Shown: positions 1 to 9,900 of the stretch, piece by piece
Layout of the letters: every line of letters begins with the position of its first letter
Numbering within the stretch: the stretch's first letter is position 1
Assembly (NCBI RefSeq): GCF_036322805.1
Contig: NZ_AP027272.1
Coordinates: 1,612,001 to 1,676,000 of the forward strand
Direction of reading: 5' to 3'
DNA from: Planctobacterium marinum
GTDB taxonomy: Bacteria > Pseudomonadota > Gammaproteobacteria > Enterobacterales > Alteromonadaceae
Length of the DNA stretch: 64,000 nt
Translations under genes and position numbers: made by a program
The notes under the pieces: generated by a model
Seen by the model: the letters and a program-made list of their open reading frames with translations, nothing else
Told to the model about the DNA's origin: nothing
Databases searched by the model: none

Positions 1-159
1 CGTTTTGCCGTTACTCTGGATGATCTACAGGCTGTGGCTGCGGGCGTATTACGCCACCGCATTTTATTGAATTTCCACGCTGAAGCCGATCAGCAAAACG
101 CTGATGTGATCATTGCTCAGCTGTGGGCCGACTGTCTCAAAACTCAGTCTTTTTTATAA
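1..159 (+). CDS. MoxR-family AAA+ ATPase, C-terminal end (partial)
   Basis: Frame 1 is open from the window edge to a TAA at 157-159 and encodes the last 52 residues. The segment VLRHRILLNFHAEAD followed by a short tail is typical of the C-terminal lid of MoxR AAA+ ATPases, where a conserved Arg-His-Arg is followed by a hydrophobic strand. The next gene, 16 bp downstream, encodes a DUF58 protein, the usual partner of MoxR in bacterial operons. MoxR proteins are thought to act as chaperones together with von Willebrand A domain partners. The Walker motifs lie outside the window, so the call rests on the tail and the gene context. Confidence 0.8.
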   Translation, partial: RFAVTLDDLQAVAAGVLRHRILLNFHAEADQQNADVIIAQLWADCLKTQSFL

Positions 160-175
160 TACGGATAGCTGAGTC

Positions 176-1069
176 TTGTTACCTGAAGCCCTGCTAGCGC
201 TGCTGCAATACGATGATCTTGAGTTTATCTCTCGCACTATCGCCGAGGGCTACCTCAGTGGTCATCACCCCAGTGTACGCAAAGGCGTAGGCACTGATTT
301 TAACCAGTATAAGGTTTATCAACAGGGGGATGAGGCTTCGAAAATAGACTGGAAGTTGTTTGCTCGCAGTGACAAATACTTCGTGCGAGAAGCAGAGCGC
401 GAGAGTGAACGCGCCATTCACTTTATACTGGATTGCAGCGCCTCCATGAGCTTTGTTCCCGATGGTGAGGCGGCGTTAAGCAAACTGGCCTATGGCCAAT
501 ACCTCACGGGGGTCCTGGCCTATCTTGCTCAAAAGCAAGGGGATCCCTTTTCCTTAACGCTGATGAGTGATAGTGGCCTGGAAAGAATTGCGACGGGTTC
601 GGGTCGCTCTCATTGGTACCGCTTGCTCAACTGTTTACAACAAAAAGAGGGGCAAGGAAGCTTTCCTGATAGCCACTGGCAAAAACACTTGAACAGTCTG
701 GTGAGCAAGGCCTGCATGGTGGTGTTTATCAGTGATGGCTATCAGAAAAACACCGAGATTGCTGATTGTCTGTCTCAGCTGAAACATCAGAAAAATGATG
801 TGCTGTTCTTTAACCTGCATTCACAACAAGAGCAGGATTTCGACTTTAACGGCGTTGTGCAATTTGAAGATCTGGAAACCGGCGAACTCAAAAAAGTGAG
901 TGTAAAAACAGCAAAGCCGATTTTTTTGCAAGCTCAACAAGCCTGGTTCAAAGACATTGCGTCACTTTGTGACCAACGCGCGATTAATTTGCAGCGCCTG
1001 TATGTAGATGAAGACTTTAGTCATGCCATTTCGCAATTCCTGCAACAACGACTGAGGCATGGACGATGA
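176..1069 (+). CDS. DUF58 / vWA-like protein of a MoxR operon
   Basis: A 297-residue protein of the DUF58 family. The signature GVGTDFNQYKVYQQGDEASK followed by IDWKLFAR is near residues 38-65. A vWA-like metal site (LDCSASMSF) follows at about residue 85, and a second strand ending in FISDGY near 190. Such proteins are cytoplasmic or membrane-associated partners of MoxR ATPases and are proposed to present substrates or metal-dependent clients. The start is a TTG 16 bp after the ATPase stop; no ATG lies nearby and the protein begins at the usual place for the family. It overlaps the next gene by 4 bp (ATGA), which indicates translational coupling. Confidence 0.85.
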   Translation: MLPEALLALLQYDDLEFISRTIAEGYLSGHHPSVRKGVGTDFNQYKVYQQGDEASKIDWKLFARSDKYFVREAERESERAIHFILDCSASMSFVPDGEAALSKLAYGQYLTGVLAYLAQKQGDPFSLTLMSDSGLERIATGSGRSHWYRLLNCLQQKEGQGSFPDSHWQKHLNSLVSKACMVVFISDGYQKNTEIADCLSQLKHQKNDVLFFNLHSQQEQDFDFNGVVQFEDLETGELKKVSVKTAKPIFLQAQQAWFKDIASLCDQRAINLQRLYVDEDFSHAISQFLQQRLRHGR

Positions 1070-2169
1070 GCTTGTTGGCACCTTTGGGGTTATTGTTTTT
1101 GCTGGCGGTTGCGGTTCCTGTCATCATTCACCTGTTAAACCCCGACAAAGGTAAACGCCTGTTGTTGGGCAGTATCCAATTCCTGGAAAAAGTAAAGCCT
1201 ACGCAACAACCCAGTTATCGCATTAAACACTGGTTGTTACTGTTGCTGCGTTGTCTTCTGATAGCGCTGCTGGCGTTATTGTTAGCCAGGTTGACGCTGC
1301 CGATGACTATCGGCAACAAATCTTATGCATTGGTGCCACAAGACTGGCCGGCTAATTTCTCTGAGTTGCAGCAAGCCGAATTTGAACAACTGCTATCTCA
1401 GGGGGCGGAAGTCATAGTTATTGAGGGCAACTTTGAGGTTGTAGCCGAAACCTTGGCGGGACTACCACAAAATGCCACAACCTCAGTGTTTCTGGCGAAT
1501 GATGTCGCAAGTTTGCCAGGCCAGGTTCGGTTAAGTGACAGTCATACGACTTGGTATATTGCCCAACAACCTGCCCCAATTCGCTCACAAAGTCATTGGT
1601 TAATACTGTTTTCAATGGATACGCAGTTACTGGCGCAACAAATGGCGGAGAAGCTGAAAGTTTTACCTCACTTAACGCTAAACACCCGGGATATCAGCTC
1701 CCAAGTGCAAACCGATGAGCAATATGCTGCCATCATAAATTTGAGTGGCGAGCCACTTGGACAGCATCATTATGCCAGTTTGCAACATGCCGGGCAGGTA
1801 TTCAGCCACTATCAGCCGGAGCTTTCAAAAGAGCCAGAGTCGGTCTTTCACTCTGATGGCAGGCCCGTTACCAACAGTGAGTGGTGGCAGGGCGCGCAGC
1901 ATGTAATTTACAACACCGTTCTGTTAGCTGAATTCGAATCATGGGTGCAGGAACCATGGTTTGCGCTGTCTATGGTGCGTCTGATGCAGCAATACAGGGT
2001 TCATGGAGCCGTTGCTAATCAAATGGTGGCGGGGCAGCTCAACAGCTCACAACAGCTGGACAACAGAACCAGTGAATTGCATTGGCCGCTGTTAATGCTG
2101 TTTATGCTGTTATGGTTTTTGGAGCGAATGTTAGCTGCCAGAGTTGCACAAGAGGCTGTGGTCGAATGA
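1066..2169 (+). CDS. BatA-like membrane protein
   Basis: A 367-residue protein starting with the aerotolerance-regulator N-terminal region: a first membrane helix (residues 2-24), the motif IIHLLNPDKGKRLLLGSIQF, and a second helix at about 52-75. It ends in a third helix (LLMLFMLLWFLERML) and a short cytoplasmic tail. The central 250 residues are probably periplasmic and show no clear metal-binding DxSxS, unlike full BatA. In MoxR operons such proteins anchor the complex in the inner membrane. Both ends overlap neighbouring frames by 4 bp, so it belongs to one transcript with the DUF58 gene and the next two genes. Confidence 0.8.
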   Translation: MSLLAPLGLLFLLAVAVPVIIHLLNPDKGKRLLLGSIQFLEKVKPTQQPSYRIKHWLLLLLRCLLIALLALLLARLTLPMTIGNKSYALVPQDWPANFSELQQAEFEQLLSQGAEVIVIEGNFEVVAETLAGLPQNATTSVFLANDVASLPGQVRLSDSHTTWYIAQQPAPIRSQSHWLILFSMDTQLLAQQMAEKLKVLPHLTLNTRDISSQVQTDEQYAAIINLSGEPLGQHHYASLQHAGQVFSHYQPELSKEPESVFHSDGRPVTNSEWWQGAQHVIYNTVLLAEFESWVQEPWFALSMVRLMQQYRVHGAVANQMVAGQLNSSQQLDNRTSELHWPLLMLFMLLWFLERMLAARVAQEAVVE

Positions 2170-4421
2170 GCAATTTAAAGCGATTTCAGGCACTTGCGCA
2201 GCGCCGAGCCAGGGCGGAGTGTTTTTTACTCTGGCTGTCCTTATGCGCTTTTTTTGTTGCGCTGAAATACTGGCCTGTGCTTTCAATATTAGCTTTTTCT
2301 TTTGGCTGGCTGGAAGTGGTATTGCTGAGTAGCATATCTTTACTTTGCATGGCGATGACAGGGGGATTTAAAACGATTCCAGCGGTTTCGCTGGCCAGAC
2401 ACCTAAATCATTATTTTCCACAACTGGAATACAGTGCCCAACTGGTTTTACAAGATCAAAGCCAAAGCCAACTGGAAGCTTTACAGTTGCAAAAGGTTCA
2501 ACTGCAACTAAAGGGGATTTCAGACAAAGCATTCAAGGCCACCCTTTCCCCCTTTAACTTGAAGCCTTCTCTTCTGATGTTATCACTTTGTTTAAGTGTG
2601 TTGTTATCAGGTTGGTTGTGGTCACCGCAAACAAAGTCCTCTGCTATCGCTGTGCAGTCGGAAATATCTGAAGTAGCCTTAGTGCTCGAGAGTATTGACG
2701 TTGTCAGTCGTGCACCCGAGTACATGCAGTTGCCGATAGACAGTCTACAAAGTCTGAATATTGAAACCTGGCAAGGTGCTGAAATAGAGTGGCGACTGAC
2801 ATTTAATCGCCCGGAAGCGCTGTTAACCTTAAGATTATCTGGCGGCGAGTCTTTGGTGCCTCAGTGGCAAGGCAGCACAGCTATCTTTACTACTCAGGTG
2901 CAGCAAAGTCAGAGCTATCATTTGCGTTTGGCAGATGAGATTTTTCAGCAGGGTTTTTACAGTATTTTAGTCAAGGCAGACCAAAAGCCTGATGTGCGCT
3001 TTAGTACAGATACTGCCTCTACCATGAGCTTCGCCAGGCAACACACACCTGTATTGGATTTAACGGTGCAAATGCGCGATGACTTTGCATTAAGTGATGC
3101 CAAAGTGCGCATGTCACTCGCTCGAGGTACAGGCGAGGCGGTTAAATTCAGGGATATCGAACGAGCACTTAGCGAATTTACTGTCAACACGCGTGAGCAA
3201 ACCCTCAATCTCGATTGGGATCTAACTCAATTGGGTATGGAGCCAGGAGATGAACTTTATCTTGCAGTTGTCGCATGGGACAACAAGCCAGTCACTGCGC
3301 AAGAGGGTAAGTCTTCCACCATTATTGTTAAATGGTTGGACGAGGAGGTGGAGCAGGTAACGGCGGCAGGGATTGTGATGGACCTGGAGCTGGAATACTT
3401 TAAAAGCCAGCGCCAAATCATAATTGAAACGAAACAGCTGATTCAGGATAAACAGCAGCTTGAGCTGGCCGAATTTAATGAAACCTCCAGACAGTTGGGG
3501 TTAGCTCAGTCGGATTTAAAACAGCGCTATGGCCAATACCTAGGTGATGAGTTTGAGGGCGCGGTAATGCATGCGCATAGCAATACACACCAGGAGCATG
3601 CTGAAGAGGAGCACTCAAGCCCTGAAGAAGAGGGAGAGCACCATGCCGATGAGCATGAACATCACGAAGATGAACACCATGCGCCAGAGCCCTTTATCCC
3701 GGGCAGTGCCCACGACCATCACGGCGGGGACAGCAGCCATGCTGAAACAGATCTTAGTGGCAGGATGGCACTAATAAACCAGTTTGGACACAATCATGGT
3801 GAGGCGGATATTGGGCCTGTCTTAAAGTTTAATCCGAAGGCCTATATGAAACGTTCCGTGGAGCAGATGTGGAGCGCCGAGCTACATCTGATGTTAGGAG
3901 AGCCGGAACGCGCCTTGCCCTTTGAAGAAGAAGCCCTCAAATATTTAAAATTGGCTCGACAGGCTGACCGTATTTACGTGAAACGCCTGGGCTTTGAACC
4001 ACCTCCAGTATCAGAAGAAAAACGCTTAACCGGGGAGTTGGATGAAGTTATAAGTGCTGAGAAAAGTCTGGATTTTGTGTTGGACGATACCAGCCAACAG
4101 CTTTTGCAAGATAGCTATTATTTAATCGCCTCAGGTAGAGGGAGAATTGGGGCTCGGGATATAACAAAACTCAATGAACTGCGAGTTTGGATCTCAAATC
4201 AGATAACGCAGAGACCCGCTTTAATCCGCACTCAGGTGCAACTGGAAACCTTATTGGCTAATCAAATTTGGCAGCCAGAGGTGTGTACTGATTGCCGTGA
4301 GAAAGTGCAACAAAAAGTCTGGCAGTTACTGTCTGCTCCCACACCTGCAGCCTTTTCTCCCGGTAAGCACTTTCTGTTGAATGAACTGCGGAATCAAACA
4401 GGGCAAGAGGGGAGGCTTTGA
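2166..4421 (+). CDS. large membrane protein of the MoxR operon with His/Glu-rich stretch
   Basis: A 751-residue protein when started at the ATG overlapping the previous stop; an in-frame upstream extension to 2082 would lie inside the preceding gene and is less likely. It has membrane helices near residues 20-75 and around 140-160, then a long extracytoplasmic region. DUF4175-like proteins of this shape accompany MoxR/DUF58/BatA genes in many bacteria; that family link is from memory of layout, not a strong motif. The unusual part is residues about 466-545, a run of His, Glu and Asp with many HH and HEH pairs that could bind metal ions. The next gene starts within 3 bp of its stop. Confidence 0.7.
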   Translation: MSNLKRFQALAQRRARAECFLLWLSLCAFFVALKYWPVLSILAFSFGWLEVVLLSSISLLCMAMTGGFKTIPAVSLARHLNHYFPQLEYSAQLVLQDQSQSQLEALQLQKVQLQLKGISDKAFKATLSPFNLKPSLLMLSLCLSVLLSGWLWSPQTKSSAIAVQSEISEVALVLESIDVVSRAPEYMQLPIDSLQSLNIETWQGAEIEWRLTFNRPEALLTLRLSGGESLVPQWQGSTAIFTTQVQQSQSYHLRLADEIFQQGFYSILVKADQKPDVRFSTDTASTMSFARQHTPVLDLTVQMRDDFALSDAKVRMSLARGTGEAVKFRDIERALSEFTVNTREQTLNLDWDLTQLGMEPGDELYLAVVAWDNKPVTAQEGKSSTIIVKWLDEEVEQVTAAGIVMDLELEYFKSQRQIIIETKQLIQDKQQLELAEFNETSRQLGLAQSDLKQRYGQYLGDEFEGAVMHAHSNTHQEHAEEEHSSPEEEGEHHADEHEHHEDEHHAPEPFIPGSAHDHHGGDSSHAETDLSGRMALINQFGHNHGEADIGPVLKFNPKAYMKRSVEQMWSAELHLMLGEPERALPFEEEALKYLKLARQADRIYVKRLGFEPPPVSEEKRLTGELDEVISAEKSLDFVLDDTSQQLLQDSYYLIASGRGRIGARDITKLNELRVWISNQITQRPALIRTQVQLETLLANQIWQPEVCTDCREKVQQKVWQLLSAPTPAAFSPGKHFLLNELRNQTGQEGRL

Positions 4422-4423
4422 TC

Positions 4424-6223
4424 ATGTCCAATAAGATATTGGATTTTATAAACCTGCCAGAGCCTTCCTTGTGGCAATGGCTATTGCTGCTATTTGCGAT
4501 GACCATTGGTGCATTGAGTTTAAGGCAGATATACCAAAACCGGCACAAGTATAAAACCCGACATAATAGACTTGCAGTTTCGGCAGCCTGCATCGTACTG
4601 CTGGCGCTTATGGGCTTGATAATGAAACCCGAATATCGCGCCGGTAAAGAGTCAGTGGTAACAGTGCATTTACCCGATGCAGATAGCTCTCTCACGACGG
4701 CTACTGGCCCACAATTAACACTGGGTTATCACCCTGATTTTCCTCAGCTGGAAACTGTGATGACCTTACCGGCGCTGCACCGTCTTTATCCACAAATTGC
4801 GCGCTTGGACATCAATGGCACGCATTTACCTGAAGCGGGATTTGCCGGTCTCTCCGTCGATACTATAAAGGCCATGCAAGCAAAACCAGAAGTTGGCATC
4901 AGTCAGCTTCGTTGGGACAGACAGGTGACACATGGACAGACGGTGAATATATCCGGTGTGTATCATTTTACTGGAGCGCCTCTTGCTGAATTACGCTTGC
5001 GAGATATCGCCGATGAAACGCTTGCTACTGAAGTGCTAAAACCTGGTGAGGCCTTTGAATTTAGCTTGATAGCCAAAGCCACCGGCCAGGTGCAGTACCA
5101 AATTATCGATGCTCAGGAGCGGACAGTTGCTGATTTACACCTTTATGTGGAAAAAGGTATTAAGCAACAGGCCCTGTTGTGGGCTTCTTCTCCAAATGCG
5201 GAATTTAATGGTTTAAAAAAGTGGTTGTTAGCGCAGCAACAGGACGTGATATCGGAATACGATATCAGTGAGGGTAAAACACTTGTACAAAAGTCAGTAA
5301 CGTCTTTAGTGCGAGATAACTCAGACGTAATTGTTATGGATGGCCGGAAACTCGCCCGATTGGGCCAGAATGAACTGTCTCGATTACAAGAGGGAATCGA
5401 AGCTGGCACCGGGTTGATTCTGATCGCAGATGATAGCTTGCAAGAGGTGACTTGGTTAAGAGAGTTGGGTATAACCCTGACTCCTTATGATGTCCCAAGG
5501 AAAAACATGCAGACATTTGCACTGGATGATTACCAATTTGATGCTGGCGTTAACATACGGTCTTTGCGATTTACCGAAACTTCTGGCGGTAAAACATTGC
5601 TTCGCGATGCTGATGGCCGCGCTATGGCTATACAACAAAACCTTGGCAAGGGCAGTGTGGTCATTACCTTGATACCAGACAGCTTTGTCTTGAATCGACA
5701 ACAACAAGTGACAGACTACGGGGTGTATTGGCAAACACTGTTATCTGCGGCAAAACCGCTAACATCTCGTTCCCGGTTCATACCTCAAGAACCTGACAAT
5801 GTTGTCTATATCGGAAGCAGAATCAAAGTGTGTAGTTTAAGTGCCGCTTCAAAGGTGCAAACCGCTATTTTGCATGCCGGTGAGCAAGGGACATTAGAAC
5901 AATTTAAAATTCCGATGACCTCTACGCCACACCGAGAGGCATTAAAATGTGGTTATTTCTGGCCTACTCATGGCGGTTGGCACCAGCTCAGACTGATGGA
6001 CAATGACAATAACAGCCTCGCTGAAACAGCAATCTATGTTTACCAGCCGCATGCTTTTAAAGACGTCAGAGTACATGCCTTGCACGCTGCTATTGATCAT
6101 TACAACGGGCAAAAAAGCTCGATTGAGCAAAGCCAAAGCGCGAGTTATAAACCGGTGCCAGCCTGGTGGTTTGCGCTGTTATGGTTGTCAGGAGCGGGCT
6201 TTTTGTGGTGGCGAAAACGCTGA
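4424..6223 (+). CDS. membrane protein of the MoxR operon, GATase-like middle region
   Basis: The ATG at 4424 is preferred because the GAGGGGAGG ribosome-binding sequence at 4406-4414 is correctly spaced for it; a TTG at 4418 would be too close. The 599-residue product has two N-terminal helices (about residues 14-33 and 48-65), a long extracytoplasmic part, and a final helix ending in WWRKR at the C terminus. The middle (about residues 245-430) has alternating strands and helices like class I glutamine-amidotransferase-like domains found in the last gene of comparable MoxR operons, but no catalytic Cys is apparent. It is probably an inner-membrane component. It overlaps the next gene by one base (TGATG). 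Confidence 0.65.
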   Translation: MSNKILDFINLPEPSLWQWLLLLFAMTIGALSLRQIYQNRHKYKTRHNRLAVSAACIVLLALMGLIMKPEYRAGKESVVTVHLPDADSSLTTATGPQLTLGYHPDFPQLETVMTLPALHRLYPQIARLDINGTHLPEAGFAGLSVDTIKAMQAKPEVGISQLRWDRQVTHGQTVNISGVYHFTGAPLAELRLRDIADETLATEVLKPGEAFEFSLIAKATGQVQYQIIDAQERTVADLHLYVEKGIKQQALLWASSPNAEFNGLKKWLLAQQQDVISEYDISEGKTLVQKSVTSLVRDNSDVIVMDGRKLARLGQNELSRLQEGIEAGTGLILIADDSLQEVTWLRELGITLTPYDVPRKNMQTFALDDYQFDAGVNIRSLRFTETSGGKTLLRDADGRAMAIQQNLGKGSVVITLIPDSFVLNRQQQVTDYGVYWQTLLSAAKPLTSRSRFIPQEPDNVVYIGSRIKVCSLSAASKVQTAILHAGEQGTLEQFKIPMTSTPHREALKCGYFWPTHGGWHQLRLMDNDNNSLAETAIYVYQPHAFKDVRVHALHAAIDHYNGQKSSIEQSQSASYKPVPAWWFALLWLSGAGFLWWRKR

Positions 6224-6501
6224 TGTGGTTTGTCTATCTGTTGCGAGTACAGCAATCTCAGGCGCTTTATTGCGGGATCAGCAATGATCTGGAAGCCAGA
6301 ATAGCCAGTCATCGAAAGGGTACAGGTGCCAAGTACTTGCGCAATAAACCCTTTGAGCTTGTCTGGTTCATGGCGCTGGAAGGGCGCTCACTGGCATCAA
6401 AATATGAATATCAGATTAAGCGTTTGCCCAAAAAAGAAAAAGAGCGCTTAGTGCAAAATGCCCCACACCCAGTGCATTTTGATTTTTCTGATCAGCAATA
6501 A
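6223..6501 (+). CDS. GIY-YIG domain protein (YhbQ / UPF0213 type)
   Basis: A 92-residue single-domain GIY-YIG protein starting at an ATG that overlaps the previous stop (TGATG). The motifs are VYLL (residues 4-7, GIY position), LYCGISND (YIG position, CG replacing IG), an Arg at the RIASHRKG segment and the ending KRLPKKEKERLV. Members of this small family resemble the UvrC and homing-endonuclease nuclease fold; their role in bacteria is not settled, with DNA cleavage proposed for some. The final codons (VHFDFSDQQ) and the first arm of the following terminator recur at 12963-13007, so this 3' end is the left edge of an inserted island. Confidence 0.85.
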   Translation: MWFVYLLRVQQSQALYCGISNDLEARIASHRKGTGAKYLRNKPFELVWFMALEGRSLASKYEYQIKRLPKKEKERLVQNAPHPVHFDFSDQQ

Positions 6502-6516
6502 AAAAGCACCTGATGG
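6472..6516 (+). repeat. left copy of 45-bp direct repeat (attachment-like)
   Basis: The last codons of the GIY-YIG gene plus AAAAAAGCACCTGATGG, the left arm and loop of a terminator. The sequence matches 12963-13007 at 43 of 45 positions; the only differences are the adjacent bases TC here and AG there. The terminator's right arm (TGCTTTTT) is missing here and is present only at the right copy. The ancestral locus was therefore split inside this terminator. This is what integration at a gene 3' end looks like, although no recombinase is present nearby. Confidence 0.8.
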
Positions 6517-6961
6517 AGTATATAGTAAAAACCATGTCTATACGTGTGTGAGTGAGTGTGAGGTCTTTATATATAATACCTGTGGCTTTTGTTTAGAACG
6601 CACATACTGTGTATAATGATGTGTACGTTTTTTTTTGCGCCGAGTCCTTCGGCGGTATCCATTCATCCATGAATTTTTGCTCCGAACGAACTGCGGCAAT
6701 CGCAGTGCGACTTGTTCCAACAAGTCGTGTAACAACAGAGTAATACATTTTTGTTTTGCAAAAGGGTGGGCTGGAAGTGATTTAATGGTAGCAGTCGTCG
6801 CATCCATGCGACTAGGCGTGACGACTCAAGACTTAAAGCGGACATGAGATTCAAAAAGGTGTCTCCAGAAAAACTAAAGCGTAATCATCTGTTGCTTGTA
6901 CGCTCCAATTATTCAACTAGTATTTTCTATTGGTATTATTAACAATCTGAGAATCAAAGTG
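6502..6961. other. 460-bp non-coding left end of the island
   Basis: No convincing gene is present. A possible sigma-70 promoter reads toward the following gene: TTGTTT at 6589-6594, 17 bp spacer, TATAAT at 6612-6617. It is followed by a run of ten Ts and then by the palindrome cluster. Short frames across the cluster have no ribosome-binding site and are explained by the palindromes. The next CDS could be extended to a TTG at 6896, but the ATG at 6962 gives a clean signal peptide. Confidence 0.5.
6638..6826. repeat. cluster of five short palindromes
   Basis: Five perfect hairpins occur in 190 bp: 6638-6654 (CGCCGA, 5-nt loop), 6661-6674 (ATTCAT, loop CC), 6691-6705 (CTGCG, 5-nt loop), 6708-6727 (CGACTTGTT, loop CC) and 6797-6812 (GTCGCAT, loop CC). 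The last is wrapped by an outer pair AGTCGT/ACGACT at 6793-6826. Three have a CC loop. The density is well above chance and resembles a REP-like or structured recombination site, or a structured 5' leader for the gene at 6962. Its function cannot be told from one copy. Confidence 0.65.
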
Positions 6962-9900
6962 ATGGCTAGTAAAGTTATTAACACTGTTATTTCTGGGCTA
7001 ATGTTTTCCGTATTCGCATTGTCATCACAACCTGTCGCCAGCGATACATACGTGGAGTATCTCGATAGAACAATCACTCCGCTGCCAATAGGGCAGTTTG
7101 CTCTTTTTACCTATGATACGACTGCAAGAACAAGAAGTCTGACATTCCTCTCTGATATTACTATCGACGAGAATTTTATAGAGAGCTTTGAGCTTGCTCC
7201 CAGTGGTGTGAGTTACTCAATGGATAACGCCAATCATGATTTAACTAAACTCGAAATAAACAGTCTCGGTAAAATAACTGTTTCGGCGAACCTCATTGTT
7301 CCTAGTGCCAATGTATCTCTAAATGCGGCATCAATTGTATTTAATAGTGGCGGCAAAATTACTACTACAGGGAGAGCCTTTGCAAACCACGAGTCCGACG
7401 CGGCAGGACTAGATGCTCCAATATCTGGAAGTGTTAGCCTGATATCAAATCATGTGACTTTTGCAGAGTCCGAAATCGCCATCGATACATCTGGACAAGA
7501 AGGGCAATCAGGGAAATCAGGTGTTGCTGGCCACATGGTTGAATATAACGGCAGAATTAGTGGTCATTTTAATAGTAAATTTGGTGATTTAATTGATTCC
7601 CAAAATAAGTTAACCGAATCTGGTAAAGATGCTCTATTACAAGATCTTAGGAATACAAATATAGAAATAAACGACCTGGTCTCTGAGGGGAACGAAAACT
7701 ATTTCTTTAGGCCATCTAGAGAACATTTCTCGGATATTCAAAATGTTCTAATGTATGTAGTTTGCATCATAAGGCCGAATCAGGAAGCTAGTGCTTCATA
7801 TCGTAGTGAGAGGAGATACCCTCAGCCCGATCACATCCCTAGGCGCCAAGACGGGGAAATGGATGCAATCGACCTGAATGATAGAAATGGTCGAAATAGT
7901 GAAAAGTATTTTCATAATGAGAATTGTAAGTACTTCGAAGACGATAAGCCGTTTCCGTACAGCGTGAATAGTGGTCACCGCGATTATCGTCAAGCACAGC
8001 CATTTCTGATTGCTTTTCAAAATAGTAGAGGTACGCCCTTTCAACCTCATGGTCAAAGTGCCAATGGCGGTGATATTTTTCTACCAGCTAACGTTTTTGC
8101 CAACCAGTCACTGTTAAGCAAAATAAATAAAAATAAAGGCCCACTCAGGAGCCAACGAGACGACTTAATCGGTGCTGCGATCAGTTTTTGTATGACGACA
8201 GGGATTTATCGCACCAATGATGGACCTAGTTTAACCTTTAAAGACACCTTTTGCCTCAAGCCATCGGCTAATATCGAGGACAACGACCCAGTGAATGAAC
8301 AGAAAGATGGCGCACTCAAAATTGCTTCTGTAGAATTTTCGACAGCGATTTTGCTACAACTTAATCGCTATCTAAACCATTTACACTTGAATGGGCAAAT
8401 AGAGCAGTTAAACGATGCCATAAGTTCATTTGAAACCTATTCTAATGATCGCACATTGCCAGACTGTTCAAATTCTCAAAATGATGTAGACCTTTGTAAA
8501 GCTTCAAGGGCTCTATTCGACAACTTAAAACAAATTAAAATACAGATAGCTGCAGGCTTAAATCCGTTTAATCAACCTTGGAATAGTTTGTCCAGATTTA
8601 GATTGGCAGATCTAAATAACCAGGTTTCAAGTTTGAACCAAGCATACATGCAGAACAATAATCTAAGAGTAACACTGGGAAGATTACAAAAATCTTTGAC
8701 TCAGCAGGTCGGTAGGGTTGAAGCAGAAGAGAATGATAATACGAGCCTTTCAATAGATTTAAATTCAAACTTAACAGAACTTAGAAAAAAAGCAGAGGAA
8801 CTGGAAAAAAGTTTGACTAAATTAGAAGCGATGCAATCTCAGCTAAAATCTTATATTGATGAAAGGACCACAGAAATTGCTACCGAGGCCTCTCAGAGAT
8901 TGGAAGAGGAGCAGCGTAAGCAACGGTATCGATTAAAAAGAGCTCAGGTCCTCAAGCATTCAGCAACTCTTGTAATTGGAGCTACCGTAAGTCCCGCGTT
9001 GGCAGGAACGGTAATTACGGCAGTAAATGGCTTAATCGATAGAAGAAGTACGCGTGAAATTCGGTCAGGCATTGTCGAAGGTCTGTCGAATTTTGCAATA
9101 GACAAAGGGTTAAAGACAATATCTAGTTATGAAGAAGAGTTGAAAGCACTAAATGATGCTCAGGAAATGCTGAACGACGAGCAAGCTGAGCTTAATGATG
9201 CTATTAACTCTTCAACACAGGGAGGAATGGTAGAATATGATATAAGTGTTCGGGCCAATGGTGATGTTGAAGCACTACAGAAGGCGAGGCAGCAAGAAAG
9301 TGAACGCCGAGAAAGAGCCCGCTTAAGGAGGGGGCATCAAGCAGATATGGAACAGTCTGTTAAATATTCTTTTGCTGATGAGAGCAGATTTTTGAAGGAG
9401 CGCAAAAAAGAAATAGAAGATAAGATAAAAAAAACAAACAAGGCAAAAAGTCTGCTTCAAGAAAACACTCCGAAAATGAAAGGTGCTTTACAGGGTCTAG
9501 TAGAGAGTAATAACACAGCTATCGAACCTGAACAGGACGCCCTAGATGTCGATCTTGGACGGCATTTCAATGATATAGCCCAGCAAGATGAAGAGTATCA
9601 ACGACGAAGACAAGAATATAGTGACTTAGTTGAAACAGTGAACCGAATCAGCAATGAACTTTCAGATATTTGGAACAGTGTTGAGGAGCATATTAATCGA
9701 CTTAAACAGACTCAAATCCAAATCTATAAAAGTCGAATTGCCCAAATTCTATGGAGAGAAAAACTGAGCCATGCACAAAAAGTAGCAATTCTTCAAGATA
9801 GCGTAATTGATAATGAAGGCTTAGAACGTAGAGCGAAGATTGCAGCAGAGAATCTGAGAAAGGCTCAAATATATCTGCGAGGTGACACAGATATACAATA

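Noticed and set aside
4258-4695. 145-codon frame on the minus strand under the MoxR operon genes
   Set aside because: Antisense to two strongly supported genes, without ribosome-binding site or recognised domain.
6635-6847. Short frame on the plus strand across the palindrome cluster
   Set aside because: No ribosome-binding site; the reading is explained by overlapping hairpins.
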